From positions 1,292,001-1,356,000 of the forward strand of contig NZ_OZ035011.1 of NCBI RefSeq assembly GCF_964031165.1: a DNA stretch of 64,000 nucleotides. The letters run 5' to 3'. Positions 27,284 through 38,141 of this stretch are shown piece after piece. Position 1 is the stretch's first letter. Each line of letters opens with the position of its first letter. Position numbers and translations under genes: made by a program. Under the pieces are notes generated by a model. The model did no database searches. It was not told the DNA's origin and was given only the letters and a program-made list of their open reading frames with translations. This stretch comes from Rickettsiella endosymbiont of Rhagonycha lignosa. GTDB lineage: Bacteria > Pseudomonadota > Gammaproteobacteria > Diplorickettsiales > Diplorickettsiaceae.

Positions 27284-28543
27284 ATGTCTACGACTAAACT
27301 CAGTAAACGCAATCTATTTTCAACTTTACTATTAGGATTCTCATCCGGTTTACCGCTCGCATTAACTTCTAGCACACTACAAGCTTGGTTTACAGTAACA
27401 GGTGCCAGTTTGCTGGCTATTGGCAGTTTAGGATTAATTGGTCAGCCTTATATCTATAAATTTCTTTGGGCACCTTTACTTGATCGTTGGATCCCTCCTC
27501 TATTAGGACGGCGACGAGGTTGGATTATCCTTATCCAATTTGCTTTAATAATAGCCATTTCTATGATGTCTTTTGCTAATCCTCAAACCAGTGCTTCATT
27601 ATTAATATCCATTGCTTTTCTAGTTGCTTTTCTTTCAGCTTCACAGGACATTTCTATCGATGCGTATCGAACAGATATTCTTAAGCCTAACGAACGAGGA
27701 TTAGGAACCACGCTGTATAGTTGGGGATATAGGGCTGCTATGCTAGTTTCTGGTGCAGCAGCACTTGCTTTAGCTGAATATATTGGATGGCGTAGTACGT
27801 ATTTGTTGATGGCAGGTTTAATAGTTATTGGTCTTTTTGGGGCCTGGTTTGGTGAAGAACCTAATGATGATGAAGAAAAACACCCTCCAACCACTTTACG
27901 CGCTGCAGTCATTGAACCTTTTAGAGATTTCTTAAGTCGAAAGTCCGCTTGGTTAATTTTATTATTTATTTTACTCTATAAGTTTGGTGATGCACTGAGT
28001 CTTTCATTAACCACACCATTTCTAATTCGTGGCTTAGGCTTTTCTTTAAGCACCGTAGCTTTTGTTAATAAAGGTATCGGTTTCGTCGCTACTATGCTAG
28101 GACTTCTTGCAGGTGGTATTTTAATGGCACGTATTAGTTTATTTCGCGCTTTGTTATATTTTGGTATTTTACAAGCTGTGGCCATTTTAACTTTTATGCA
28201 TTTGGCTATTGTGGGACATAATTACCATTGGCTAATTTTTGCAGTTTCTATCGATAGTTTTTGTAATGCCATGGGGAGTGTGGCCTTCGTCGCCTTATTC
28301 ATGAGCTTATGCAATCATCGCTATACAGCCACCCAATTTGCTCTATTTACAGCATTCTCTAGTGTTGGGCGTGTTTTTGTAGGTCCACTAGCAGGTCTAA
28401 TTGCTACTTATTATAGTTGGCCCATATTTTTTGTATTATCGCTTGCAGCTTCTCTACCTGGCCTAGGCTTATTATGGTATTTACGTGACAGCTTTAATAA
28501 TAATCACTCTGATACTATTACTATCCAGGAAAAAACTGCTTGA
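27284..28543 (+). CDS. ampG: AmpG-like muropeptide permease (MFS)
   Basis: 419-residue major facilitator with about 12 predicted membrane segments. The AmpG hallmarks are present: SSGLPLALTSSTLQAWF near the start, PLLDRWIPPLLGRRRGW after helix 2, and ASQDISIDAYRTDIL in helix 4/5. It would import GlcNAc-anhydroMurNAc muropeptides for cell-wall recycling. I start at the ATG at 27284 with AGGA eight bases upstream, instead of a TTG 39 bases earlier. A second AmpG paralogue elsewhere in the genome is possible, so the substrate is inferred from family only. Confidence 0.9.
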   Translation: MSTTKLSKRNLFSTLLLGFSSGLPLALTSSTLQAWFTVTGASLLAIGSLGLIGQPYIYKFLWAPLLDRWIPPLLGRRRGWIILIQFALIIAISMMSFANPQTSASLLISIAFLVAFLSASQDISIDAYRTDILKPNERGLGTTLYSWGYRAAMLVSGAAALALAEYIGWRSTYLLMAGLIVIGLFGAWFGEEPNDDEEKHPPTTLRAAVIEPFRDFLSRKSAWLILLFILLYKFGDALSLSLTTPFLIRGLGFSLSTVAFVNKGIGFVATMLGLLAGGILMARISLFRALLYFGILQAVAILTFMHLAIVGHNYHWLIFAVSIDSFCNAMGSVAFVALFMSLCNHRYTATQFALFTAFSSVGRVFVGPLAGLIATYYSWPIFFVLSLAASLPGLGLLWYLRDSFNNNHSDTITIQEKTA

Positions 28544-28731
28544 AATGCTCAATTATCAAGGACGATAATCGTTTATACTTCCACTTTAACCTCCAAGGTA
28601 AATTTACTGCTCTAATAGTAATTCTAGCAAACACCCTACTGACTCCATATCGCTAGTCTGGCAGTTATTTTGTTTGCCATTAGGTAAAGCCTAAAAATAA
28701 GTTAAAACCTAGTAAATTTTAACGTATTCGA

Positions 28732-28761
28732 CTTGAATTTTCATAGTATGCTCCCCATATA
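28732..28761 (+). promoter_or_regulatory. Sigma-32 (heat-shock) promoter of groESL
   Basis: -35 CTTGAA at 28732-28737 and -10 CCCCATATA at 28753-28761 with a 15-bp spacer, a close match to the RpoH consensus. Transcription would begin near 28768, about 124 nt before groES. No CIRCE inverted repeat was found, so control is probably by RpoH rather than HrcA. The rest of the 348-bp gap (28544-28891) shows no gene. Confidence 0.88.
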
Positions 28762-28819
28762 GAGTGGTGTTGGTGTGATAAAGTTAACTTATTGTACTCT
28801 TTATCAAACATCATTATGA

Positions 28820-28843
28820 TTAGCCCCTGTGCTGAGGGGTTAA
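28820..28843 (+). promoter_or_regulatory. Hairpin in the groES leader
   Basis: TTAGCCCCT and AGGGGTTAA can pair over nine positions (one G-T) around a six-base loop, GTGCTG. It lies between the sigma-32 promoter and the groES ribosome binding site. It has no U tract, so it is not a terminator; an mRNA-stability or thermosensing role is speculation. Confidence 0.4.
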
Positions 28844-28891
28844 TTTGATTAATATCCTCATTTTGACAGTAATTCTTAAGGAGAAATCTGC

Positions 28892-29212
28892 ATGAGTGTT
28901 GCATTAGAAAAACCTTTAGTTGAAAATTTAGTTCCTATGAACGATCGCATTCTTGTCAAACGCGATGAAGAAGAAGAAAGATCCGTAGGTGGTATTGTTA
29001 TTCCGGATACCGCAAAAGAGAAACCTGTTAGGGGTACAGTAGTCGCTGTAGGGCATGGTAAACGCTTGAAATCAGGTCAAATTCAAACGTTAAGCATTAA
29101 AGTAGGCGATAAAATATATTTCGGAAAATATAGTGGAACTGAAATCAAACTTGATGGTCAAGAATATCTCATCATGCGTGAAGAAGATGTTCTGGCGTTA
29201 ATCAAAAATTAA
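28892..29212 (+). CDS. groES: Co-chaperonin GroES
   Basis: 106-residue GroES. The core begins at [20 protein letters not shown] and includes the mobile loop [18 protein letters not shown] that docks on GroEL; the conserved end is [13 protein letters not shown]. About ten residues precede the usual family start ([11 protein letters not shown]). AAGGAG stands eight bases before the ATG, which supports this start. It is co-transcribed with groEL 42 bp downstream. Confidence 0.98.
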   Translation: MSVALEKPLVENLVPMNDRILVKRDEEEERSVGGIVIPDTAKEKPVRGTVVAVGHGKRLKSGQIQTLSIKVGDKIYFGKYSGTEIKLDGQEYLIMREEDVLALIKN

Positions 29213-29224
29213 TCACAATTTTAA

Positions 29225-30919
<1,695 letters not shown>

Positions 30920-30940
30920 CCCCTCAGTTTTATATCATAA

Positions 30941-30970
30941 AAAACCCCGCTATTGCGGGGTTTTTCTTTT
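30941..30970 (+). terminator. Rho-independent terminator of groESL
   Basis: AAAACCCCGC pairs with GCGGGGTTTT around a TATT loop, followed by TTCTTTT. Perfect ten-base stem, 22 bp after the groEL stop. Confidence 0.95.
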
Positions 30971-31029
30971 TCAATGAATTAAAGCTACACTAAAGAGTAA
31001 AATGATATCCTAGATGAGGAATTATTTTT

Positions 31030-31935
31030 ATGTTTAGTCGTATTTTATTATTCTTAGGCACTAATATTTTAGTTATTGCTACTATTTCTATAGTTACCAA
31101 TTTATTAGGCCTACATAGTTACCTCACCTCGCATGGAATTAATTATCTATCATTAGCTATTTTTTGTGCGTTATGGGGCACAGCAGGGGCATTTATTTCA
31201 CTTTTCACCTCAAAATTTATTGCTAAAAAAAGCATGGATTTAAAAATTATTGATCCCAACGCTGCCGTTGGTGAAGAAAAAAATATCCTTGTAGTTATCC
31301 ATAATTTAGCACGTAAAGCTGGCTTAAAGGTTTTACCTGAAGTAGGAATTTATAATTCACCTGAACTCAATGCTTTTGCGACTGGGCCAACTAAAAATAA
31401 TTCTTTAGTGGCTGTCTCTAGCGGCTTACTGCAAAAAATGAATCCCGCTGAAATTGAAGGTGTGTTAGGACATGAAATCACTCATATCACTAATGGAGAT
31501 ATGGTTACCATGACGCTTATATTAGGCATAATTAATGCTTTTGCTCTTTTTTTATCACGTATCGTAGCCTACGTAATTTCTGTAGGAGCAGCTGGGCGTA
31601 ATAATGATGAAGGCTCGATAAGTGGCCCTGGACCGATGTTTTTTATGCTATCGATGGTATTTGATATTCTATTTACATTTTTAGGTAGTATTTTAGTGGC
31701 TGCTTTTTCCAGACATCGCGAATACCGCGCAGATAAAGGCGGTGCTCTGTTAGCAGGTCGAGACAAAATGATTGAAGCGTTACAAGCCTTACAAAAAGCA
31801 ACGGAGCCCGAAGATACGCGCGCTCCTGCTTTGTCGACATTAAAAATATCGCATAAAAGCGGTGGATTTCGTGCTTTATTTTCAAGCCATCCACCCTTGG
31901 AATTACGCATCGAACGTTTGCAAAAAGAAGAATAA
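31030..31935 (+). CDS. htpX: Membrane zinc metalloprotease HtpX
   Basis: 301-residue M48 protease for quality control of inner-membrane proteins. Two N-terminal membrane helices (residues about 5-60), the zinc site HEITHITNGDM near residue 146, two further membrane segments, then the third zinc ligand in HREYRADKGGALL. The C-terminal SSHPPLELRIERL is conserved in HtpX. A GAGGA element lies upstream of the ATG. Position next to groESL suits a stress-response locus, although the terminator separates them and no obvious sigma-32 box was seen upstream of htpX. Confidence 0.97.
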   Translation: MFSRILLFLGTNILVIATISIVTNLLGLHSYLTSHGINYLSLAIFCALWGTAGAFISLFTSKFIAKKSMDLKIIDPNAAVGEEKNILVVIHNLARKAGLKVLPEVGIYNSPELNAFATGPTKNNSLVAVSSGLLQKMNPAEIEGVLGHEITHITNGDMVTMTLILGIINAFALFLSRIVAYVISVGAAGRNNDEGSISGPGPMFFMLSMVFDILFTFLGSILVAAFSRHREYRADKGGALLAGRDKMIEALQALQKATEPEDTRAPALSTLKISHKSGGFRALFSSHPPLELRIERLQKEE

Positions 31936-31956
31936 TAATTAGCTTATAAAAATAGT

Positions 31957-33909
31957 TTACAAGTCACCTTGCTCCTTTGCATATTGCATCACACCACCGC
32001 GGAAAGGAGCAAATCCTGCCCCAAATATAATTCCAGCATCGATTAGATCACTATCTGCAACTACTTTTTCTTCCAAACACTTTTTAGCTTCATCGATCAT
32101 TGGCTGAATTAAACTATCTGTTAAATTAGTGGGTGCCTTATAATCTTCAGGAATTTTTTCTTTCAAAGGCTTCCCTTGTTTATAACGATAAAATCCTTTC
32201 CCCGTTTTTCGCCCTAGATCCTTGTTAGCAACCATTTTCTCTAAACCTTCAGGTATAATACTTCCTAAAGATTCACTGAGAATTTTTGCTACAGCTAAGC
32301 AAATATCTAGACCTACCGTATCGGCTAACTCTAAAGGCCCCATCGGCATACCGAAATCTACAGCCGCTTTATCTATAACTGGCGCAGGAATCCCAGTCTG
32401 CAATAATAATACTGATTGCATTAAATAGGGCATTAATAAGCGATTAACTAAAAATCCGGGTGAGCTTTTTACAGGTAAGGGTAAGCGATTAATTTGACGT
32501 ACAAATGCTAAACCTTTCTCTATGATATCCGGGGCAGTGATTGCTGATTCCACCACCTCTACCAAGGGCATTTTAGCTACCGGATTAAAAAAATGTAAAC
32601 CAATTAAACGCTCCGGATATCGTAATCCTTGTTGAATATCTTCTAAAACAATACTCGATGTATTGCTAGCCAATAATGTATCAGATTTAATTTGGTTCTC
32701 TAACTGCCGAAATAAATCTTGCTTGACGTTTAAATCCTCGAATATCGCTTCAATAATAATATCTGCCCTACGTACACCATAGCCTGCTAAATCTGGTACT
32801 AGTCTATCCATAGCGGCTTGAATTGCGCGAGGTGTCTTTAATCGTTTTTGGAATAATGCATAAGCTCTCGTCATAGCCGGAGAAATATATTTCGCTTCAC
32901 GATCCTGTAGAGTGACATGCAATCCTTGTAAAGCACACCAAGCAGCAATATCCCCTCCCATAGTTCCTGATCCTATGACATGAACATGTTTAAAACATAT
33001 GTTATTTTTTTTTCCTAATTTCTTTAAACGTTCTTTTAAAAAAAAGACTCTCATTAAATTCTTTGCTGTAGGGGTCAAAGCTAATTCACTTAAAGAAATT
33101 GCTTCATGTAAAAATGCTTGATTTTTGACGCCATATTGTTTCCATAGATGAAGTGCAGCATAAGGCGCAGGATAATGTTTAGGATTAACTTTGACATTTA
33201 GACGACGTTGCACAATTTTGCTAATAATATTTCTCAACCAACGATAATTAGTTATTTTCTTCCAATTAATTGCAATAAAAGAATTCTTTTTTTTGATTTT
33301 TGCCGAAGCATAAAATAAAGCTGCTCGTTCAGCATGTCGCAGAGGAACAAGCTGATCAATTAAACCTAACTTAAGTGCCTTAAAAGGTGAAATTGCTTTT
33401 CCTGTTAAAATTAATTCGAGCGCAGAAGGCCCTCCCAATAAACGTGGCAAACGTATAGTTCCTCCCCAACCAGGATGAATTCCAAGCAGTACCTCTGGCA
33501 AACCTAAACGAGTTTTATCGTCCGCAACAGCAATACGATAATCACAAGCTAAAGCAAGTTCTAAGCCTCCCCCTAAACATAAGCCATTGATCAAAGCAAC
33601 TGTGGGAATATTAAGTGCTGCTAATCCATCAAATACTTTTTGTCCAAGTTGAATAAACATTAGGATCTCTTCCTTGGTTTTTAATTTACTGATGGCTTGA
33701 ATATTAGCACCTACAATAAAACCATTTACTTTATTAGAAGTAATAATCAGACCTTGTACTGATTTATCGTTAGAAATTTCCTTGATGATCACGCTTAATT
33801 CAGTTAATACATTTTCATCTAGATTATTGCTAGAGCTATTTTCTTTATCAAAATACAACCAAAGAACCTGTTCTTTTTGTTGCAATCGCCAATTTAAATA
33901 GCTTTTCAT
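31957..33909 (-). CDS. fadJ: Enoyl-CoA hydratase/3-hydroxyacyl-CoA dehydrogenase (FadJ/FadB-like)
   Basis: Bifunctional beta-oxidation alpha subunit, 650 residues, somewhat shorter than typical FadB/FadJ (about 715-730). The N-terminal crotonase domain has VGANIQAI and INGLCLGGGLELALACDYRI as oxyanion-hole elements and LPEVLLGIHPGWGG with the catalytic Glu. The dehydrogenase has a Rossmann motif VIGSGTMGGDIAAWCA, SNTSSI and GLHFFNPV with the catalytic His, then a C-terminal domain. Its ATG overlaps the thiolase stop by one base. Whether it is FadB or FadJ cannot be settled by reading; pairing with a FadI-like thiolase favours FadJ. Confidence 0.92.
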   Translation of the reverse strand: MKSYLNWRLQQKEQVLWLYFDKENSSSNNLDENVLTELSVIIKEISNDKSVQGLIITSNKVNGFIVGANIQAISKLKTKEEILMFIQLGQKVFDGLAALNIPTVALINGLCLGGGLELALACDYRIAVADDKTRLGLPEVLLGIHPGWGGTIRLPRLLGGPSALELILTGKAISPFKALKLGLIDQLVPLRHAERAALFYASAKIKKKNSFIAINWKKITNYRWLRNIISKIVQRRLNVKVNPKHYPAPYAALHLWKQYGVKNQAFLHEAISLSELALTPTAKNLMRVFFLKERLKKLGKKNNICFKHVHVIGSGTMGGDIAAWCALQGLHVTLQDREAKYISPAMTRAYALFQKRLKTPRAIQAAMDRLVPDLAGYGVRRADIIIEAIFEDLNVKQDLFRQLENQIKSDTLLASNTSSIVLEDIQQGLRYPERLIGLHFFNPVAKMPLVEVVESAITAPDIIEKGLAFVRQINRLPLPVKSSPGFLVNRLLMPYLMQSVLLLQTGIPAPVIDKAAVDFGMPMGPLELADTVGLDICLAVAKILSESLGSIIPEGLEKMVANKDLGRKTGKGFYRYKQGKPLKEKIPEDYKAPTNLTDSLIQPMIDEAKKCLEEKVVADSDLIDAGIIFGAGFAPFRGGVMQYAKEQGDL

Positions 33910-35246
33910 CAGACTACTCCCGGATTAGTTCTAGCCATATTTTCGAGTAACAGCGCACCACCTTGTCCACCACCAATGCAGAGTGTTGCTATACCATAAC
34001 GTGCTTGTTTCCTTTTTAAAATATGGGCTAGATGCAAAACTATACGCGCACCACTCGCACCGACAGGATGACCCATAGCAACCGCTCCCCCATCTATATT
34101 GAGTTTGGCTTGATCTATTTTTCCTAAAGCTTGAGTTAAACCCAGTTGATTTTTACAATAATCAACATTTTGCCAAGCTGCCAAACAAGCTAAAACCTGA
34201 CCTGCAAACGCTTCATTAATTTCCCAAAAATCGATATTTTCAAAGGTGAGTGCTTGTTTTTTTAAAAGCGCTGCTACCGCATGTACTGGACCTAAACCCA
34301 TTTCACACGGATCAACGCCTGCCCATGCCACATCGACTATGCGCGTTAAAATCGGCAATTGATATTTTTGTACTGCTTCTTCGCTTGCTAAAATTAAAAA
34401 AGCAGCTCCATCCGTAATTTGAGAGCTATTTCCTGCAGTTACCAAACCAAAAGATTTATCAAAAAAAGGATGCAATGTAGTTAGTTTTTCTAGACTCGTA
34501 TCACGACGCAACCCATTATCAAAAGAATAATAAATATTTTGTTTGTCATAAATCGGATTTATTTCTTCCTTAAAAATTCCTGCATCTTGTGCCATTGCTA
34601 AACGTTGGTGGCTTTGCAAAGAAAACTCATCCATTTCTTCACGTGTAATTCCAAAACGATGGGCAATTATTTCTGCTGTTTGACCCATTCCTAAGCCTAC
34701 AATCGGATCCGTTAAACCATGTAGTAAAGCAATAATTGGTTTTAAATATTTCAGTTTAAATTGTGTAAGTAGCTTTAAACGAGCAAAGAAATTCTTAGCT
34801 AAACTCCATTCAGCAAACCAAACAGTCATTTCTTTGCTCAGTAGCAGGGGCGCTTGGCTCATCGCCTCTGTTCCACCTGCTAATACTAAGTTATATCTTC
34901 CACAAGCAATATCTAAAGTCGCACTATCTAAGGCTTGCATACCTGAAGCACAATTCCGCTGTACTGTATAAGCTGGCACTGCTTTACCACAACCTAAGCG
35001 CAATGCAATGACACGACTGATATTAGCCTCATCAGGACTTGGCATAACACAACCCGTAACCACTTCATCCAGCTGAACGGGAGTAAATGCTTGACGTGCT
35101 AATAAATAACGTCCTGCTTGTACAGCTAAATCAGAAGCTGAAAAATTTCCTGGGCCTCCACGTACTTTCAACCAGGGAGTGCGCATTCCATCCACAATGT
35201 AAACTGATCGTGCAAAATCTGATCGATCTCTAGCTTGCATAAACAT
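33909..35246 (-). CDS. fadI: Acetyl-CoA acyltransferase (thiolase, FadI-like)
   Basis: 445-residue thiolase for the last step of beta-oxidation. The acyl-enzyme Cys is in QRNCASGMQALDSA, the catalytic His in GGAVAMGHPVGASGARI, and the second Cys in TLCIGGGQGGALLLE. Length and YIVDGMRTPWLKVRG at the start resemble FadI more than the shorter FadA. It is preceded 118 bp upstream by fadE in the same direction and runs into fadJ, so probably one operon. The ATG at 35246 has a GGGAA-type site; Met3 is an alternative start. Confidence 0.93.
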   Translation of the reverse strand: MFMQARDRSDFARSVYIVDGMRTPWLKVRGGPGNFSASDLAVQAGRYLLARQAFTPVQLDEVVTGCVMPSPDEANISRVIALRLGCGKAVPAYTVQRNCASGMQALDSATLDIACGRYNLVLAGGTEAMSQAPLLLSKEMTVWFAEWSLAKNFFARLKLLTQFKLKYLKPIIALLHGLTDPIVGLGMGQTAEIIAHRFGITREEMDEFSLQSHQRLAMAQDAGIFKEEINPIYDKQNIYYSFDNGLRRDTSLEKLTTLHPFFDKSFGLVTAGNSSQITDGAAFLILASEEAVQKYQLPILTRIVDVAWAGVDPCEMGLGPVHAVAALLKKQALTFENIDFWEINEAFAGQVLACLAAWQNVDYCKNQLGLTQALGKIDQAKLNIDGGAVAMGHPVGASGARIVLHLAHILKRKQARYGIATLCIGGGQGGALLLENMARTNPGVV

Positions 35247-35363
35247 TTTTCCCGTAAGTATTTTCTTGCATGAGACTAGTCAATAGTTAACGCCATTTTA
35301 ATATACCTTCTGTCAGTGAATGTGCAAGTTAGCACCCTTTACAACTAAACAAAAAAATGACCA

Positions 35364-37613
35364 TTAAAAAGCATCTACTTGCATCGCATCTTGCTGATAT
35401 TTTTTAACCAAAAGACATTGTTCCATTTCTTCTTGGGTAAGAATTTTGTTTGTTAACGCTATCTTTAGCTGTCGTTCATCTAAGTTTAGCTTTAAACCTT
35501 GTTTTTTTAATTTCTCAAGAATGGGTTGTATTCTCATAAATTCCTTAAAAGCAATCTCCATACGCCCAGTTGGATCTTTTGGTTTTTTCCCTAAATAACA
35601 ATCCTGAGTTATACGATCTCGGAATTTACTAGTTTTTGTCATTATTGATACTAATTGCCAATCTTGTTTGTCAGTTGGTAATTGATAAGACCGGCCTAAA
35701 GGAAAAACAATAAATTTTAGTAACTTAGCTAAAAAAGGTTTAGGAAAATTAATAAAAAACCTTTCAAATGCATATTGGATATGATAAAGACAATAATCTA
35801 ATCCCCAACGCGCATAAGTATCGTCTTCTTTTGACAATGGAAATTCTTGGATATAACGAATAATGCTGGAGGCTATATAAAGATAACTTAAGACATCACC
35901 TAAGCGTGCCGATAATCGTTCTTTACGTTTTAAATTTCCGCCCAAAATTAACAAAGTAAAATCAGTGACTAGCGCTAAAGCTGCCGATAAACGCGAAATT
36001 TGTCGATAATAATAACCGAATTTCCTTATGGGCGTTTCTACAAAAAAATGACCTAAGCCGAAAGCAAATAAAAATGTTTTTAATAAATTCTTTATACAAT
36101 AAAAAAAATGTTGAACTAATAGTTTATCTAAAGCAGAAATATCTTTTTTCTCAATAGCTTGCATTTCATCTCTTAAATAGGGATGACAACGTACTGCTCC
36201 TTGACCAAATAAAATAAGATTACGAGTTAAAATATTTGCCCCTTCCACTGTTATTGATATCGGTATAGCAATGTAGCCTTGTGCCAAATAATTACGTGGA
36301 CCCATTTGGATACCACGTCCTCCGTGGATGTCCATCGCATCATTAATAATAGTGCGAGCAAATTCTGTCATGTGGTATTTTGCTATTGAAGAAGCTAACG
36401 CAGGTTTTAGCGAAGCATCAACTGCAGTCACTGTAAACCGACGTGTCGCTTCTATTAAATAAGTTAATCCTGCGATTCTTGCTAAAGCTGCAGCAACACC
36501 TTCAAAGTGCGCAATTGATAAATGAAACTGCTCTCTTAATACGCTATAAGCCCCTGTCATGCGATAAGCTAATTGGGCCTGTGCAGCACTGACCGCCGGT
36601 AATGAAATACCTCTACCTATCGATAAGCATTCCATCAACATACGCCAACCTTGACCTAACATTTTCTCGCCACCAATAACAAAACTGATAGGAATAAAAA
36701 CGTTTTTACCTACTATAGGACCATTCATAAAAGCTAAACCCATAGGCGAATGTCTTTTCCCTATTTCAATGCCATCCAAGGAAGAAGGCACTAAAGCAAG
36801 TGTAATCCCTATTTGTTTTTTTTCTCCCAGCAACTGATCAGGATCCATTAATTTAAACGCAACGCCTATAACCGTAGCGATTGGTGCTAAAGTAATATAA
36901 CGTTTATTAAAATGGAGTCGTATTCCCAGCATTTCTTTATCTTGATAAATTCCTTTACACACTATCCCATGATCTTTAAGTGCCGCTGCATCACTACCTG
37001 CATCCACAGACGTTAATGCAAAACAAGGGATTTCTTCTCCTCTAGCAAGTCTAGGCAAATAATAATTTTTTTGATTTTCTGTTCCATAATGAAGTAATAA
37101 TTCTGCCGGTCCGAGAGAATTTGGAACTAACGCATTGACAGCTGCGCTAACCGAACGTGTCGCAATTTTCAATACTATAGAAGAATGGGCTAAAGCAGAA
37201 AAACCTAATCCTTCATATTTTTTTGGAATAACCATACCAAAAAACTTTTGTTTTTTTAAAAACTCCCAAACTGTAGCTGGTAGATCATGCTCTACTGTTA
37301 AAATATTAAAATCATCTAGCATGCTACAAAGCATTTCTACTTGGTCATTGATAAAAGCTTTCTCTTCATGAGTTAGGTTTGATAAAGAAATACTATGTAA
37401 AGCTTTCCAATCCGGCAGGCCGCGAAATAAATCTTTTTCCCACCACAAATCACCTGCTTCTAGAACGATTTTTTCTGTTTCGCTAATAGGTGGGAGTATT
37501 CTGCATAAATAAGATAAAAAAGATTTAACTAGAAAAAATTTTCGCAATGGTGTTACGCACAACAATATTATCAAAATCAAGATAAAAAAACATAAACTAA
37601 TCATTACCCACAT
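35364..37613 (-). CDS. fadE: Acyl-CoA dehydrogenase (FadE-like)
   Basis: 749-residue long acyl-CoA dehydrogenase of the FadE type, catalysing the first, FAD-dependent step of beta-oxidation. N-terminal hydrophobic segment (MISLCFFILILIILLCVTPL) suggests membrane association. The ACAD core includes FGMVIPKKYEGLGFSALAHS, CFALTSVDAGSDAAALKD and DIHGGRGIQMGPRNYLAQ; a C-terminal extension of about 250 residues characterises FadE against short ACADs. Slightly shorter than the E. coli protein (about 814). Lies 42 bp after pilX on the same strand. Confidence 0.93.
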   Translation of the reverse strand: MWVMISLCFFILILIILLCVTPLRKFFLVKSFLSYLCRILPPISETEKIVLEAGDLWWEKDLFRGLPDWKALHSISLSNLTHEEKAFINDQVEMLCSMLDDFNILTVEHDLPATVWEFLKKQKFFGMVIPKKYEGLGFSALAHSSIVLKIATRSVSAAVNALVPNSLGPAELLLHYGTENQKNYYLPRLARGEEIPCFALTSVDAGSDAAALKDHGIVCKGIYQDKEMLGIRLHFNKRYITLAPIATVIGVAFKLMDPDQLLGEKKQIGITLALVPSSLDGIEIGKRHSPMGLAFMNGPIVGKNVFIPISFVIGGEKMLGQGWRMLMECLSIGRGISLPAVSAAQAQLAYRMTGAYSVLREQFHLSIAHFEGVAAALARIAGLTYLIEATRRFTVTAVDASLKPALASSIAKYHMTEFARTIINDAMDIHGGRGIQMGPRNYLAQGYIAIPISITVEGANILTRNLILFGQGAVRCHPYLRDEMQAIEKKDISALDKLLVQHFFYCIKNLLKTFLFAFGLGHFFVETPIRKFGYYYRQISRLSAALALVTDFTLLILGGNLKRKERLSARLGDVLSYLYIASSIIRYIQEFPLSKEDDTYARWGLDYCLYHIQYAFERFFINFPKPFLAKLLKFIVFPLGRSYQLPTDKQDWQLVSIMTKTSKFRDRITQDCYLGKKPKDPTGRMEIAFKEFMRIQPILEKLKKQGLKLNLDERQLKIALTNKILTQEEMEQCLLVKKYQQDAMQVDAF

Positions 37614-37655
37614 TAGTTACTCCAATAATCTAGGTAGCAAACTCAATTTATTACT

Positions 37656-38141
37656 TCAAGATGTACTGCTTAATTCTCGCCAAGAACTACGTCCAGTTTT
37701 TGTTAAAGCAAGCTCTCCATGCTGACAAGCTACTTTTGCTTTAACTGCATAAGTAGTTTTTAGCGTAAGCACTCCTACTGTCATTTGTTTTGCTTGTACA
37801 ATAACGTCATAAATATAAGCTAAGCTTTGATTAATACAATACGGTGTTATATGTCTTATAATTTTTGAGCTGATTTGAAAATCAGCATAATTAAAATGCT
37901 CATGCAACTCAGAAATAAATGTCGAAAAACTTGTAAGTCGATGTTCTGTTAATTTTAACCCAGCTTCCGCAGCATAAAATTGCTGTGCTGTAATGACCAT
38001 ATTTTGACTCATACGTAACTCTAAATAAGAACTACTCAATATCGATAATGTCATTAAAGACATAATAAAAAGAAAAAATAATACCGTCACTAATATAAAT
38101 CCTTGTTGATTACTTTCTTTATATTCGCTCACGCAATCCAA
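37656..38141 (-). CDS. pilX: Type IV pilus minor pilin PilX-like
   Basis: 161-residue prepilin. The leader ends ESNQQG and cleavage before FILVTVLFFLFIMSLMTLS leaves a hydrophobic N-terminal helix. The fifth residue of the mature form is Thr, not Glu, as in PilX/GspK-type tip pilins. The annotated start is a TTG; a GTG three codons later (38132), within the end of pilW, is equally likely. The gene overlaps pilW by about 20 bp. It would act with PilV and PilW in priming pilus assembly. The C-terminal part is short and not recognisable. Confidence 0.82.
   Translation of the reverse strand: MDCVSEYKESNQQGFILVTVLFFLFIMSLMTLSILSSSYLELRMSQNMVITAQQFYAAEAGLKLTEHRLTSFSTFISELHEHFNYADFQISSKIIRHITPYCINQSLAYIYDVIVQAKQMTVGVLTLKTTYAVKAKVACQHGELALTKTGRSSWRELSSTS

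Noticed and set aside
28544-28731. CIRCE element or HrcA control of groESL
   Set aside because: No TTAGCACTC-N9-GAGTGCTAA inverted repeat; a sigma-32 promoter explains regulation.
28820-28843. Leader hairpin as a terminator
   Set aside because: No U tract and it precedes groES within the same transcript.
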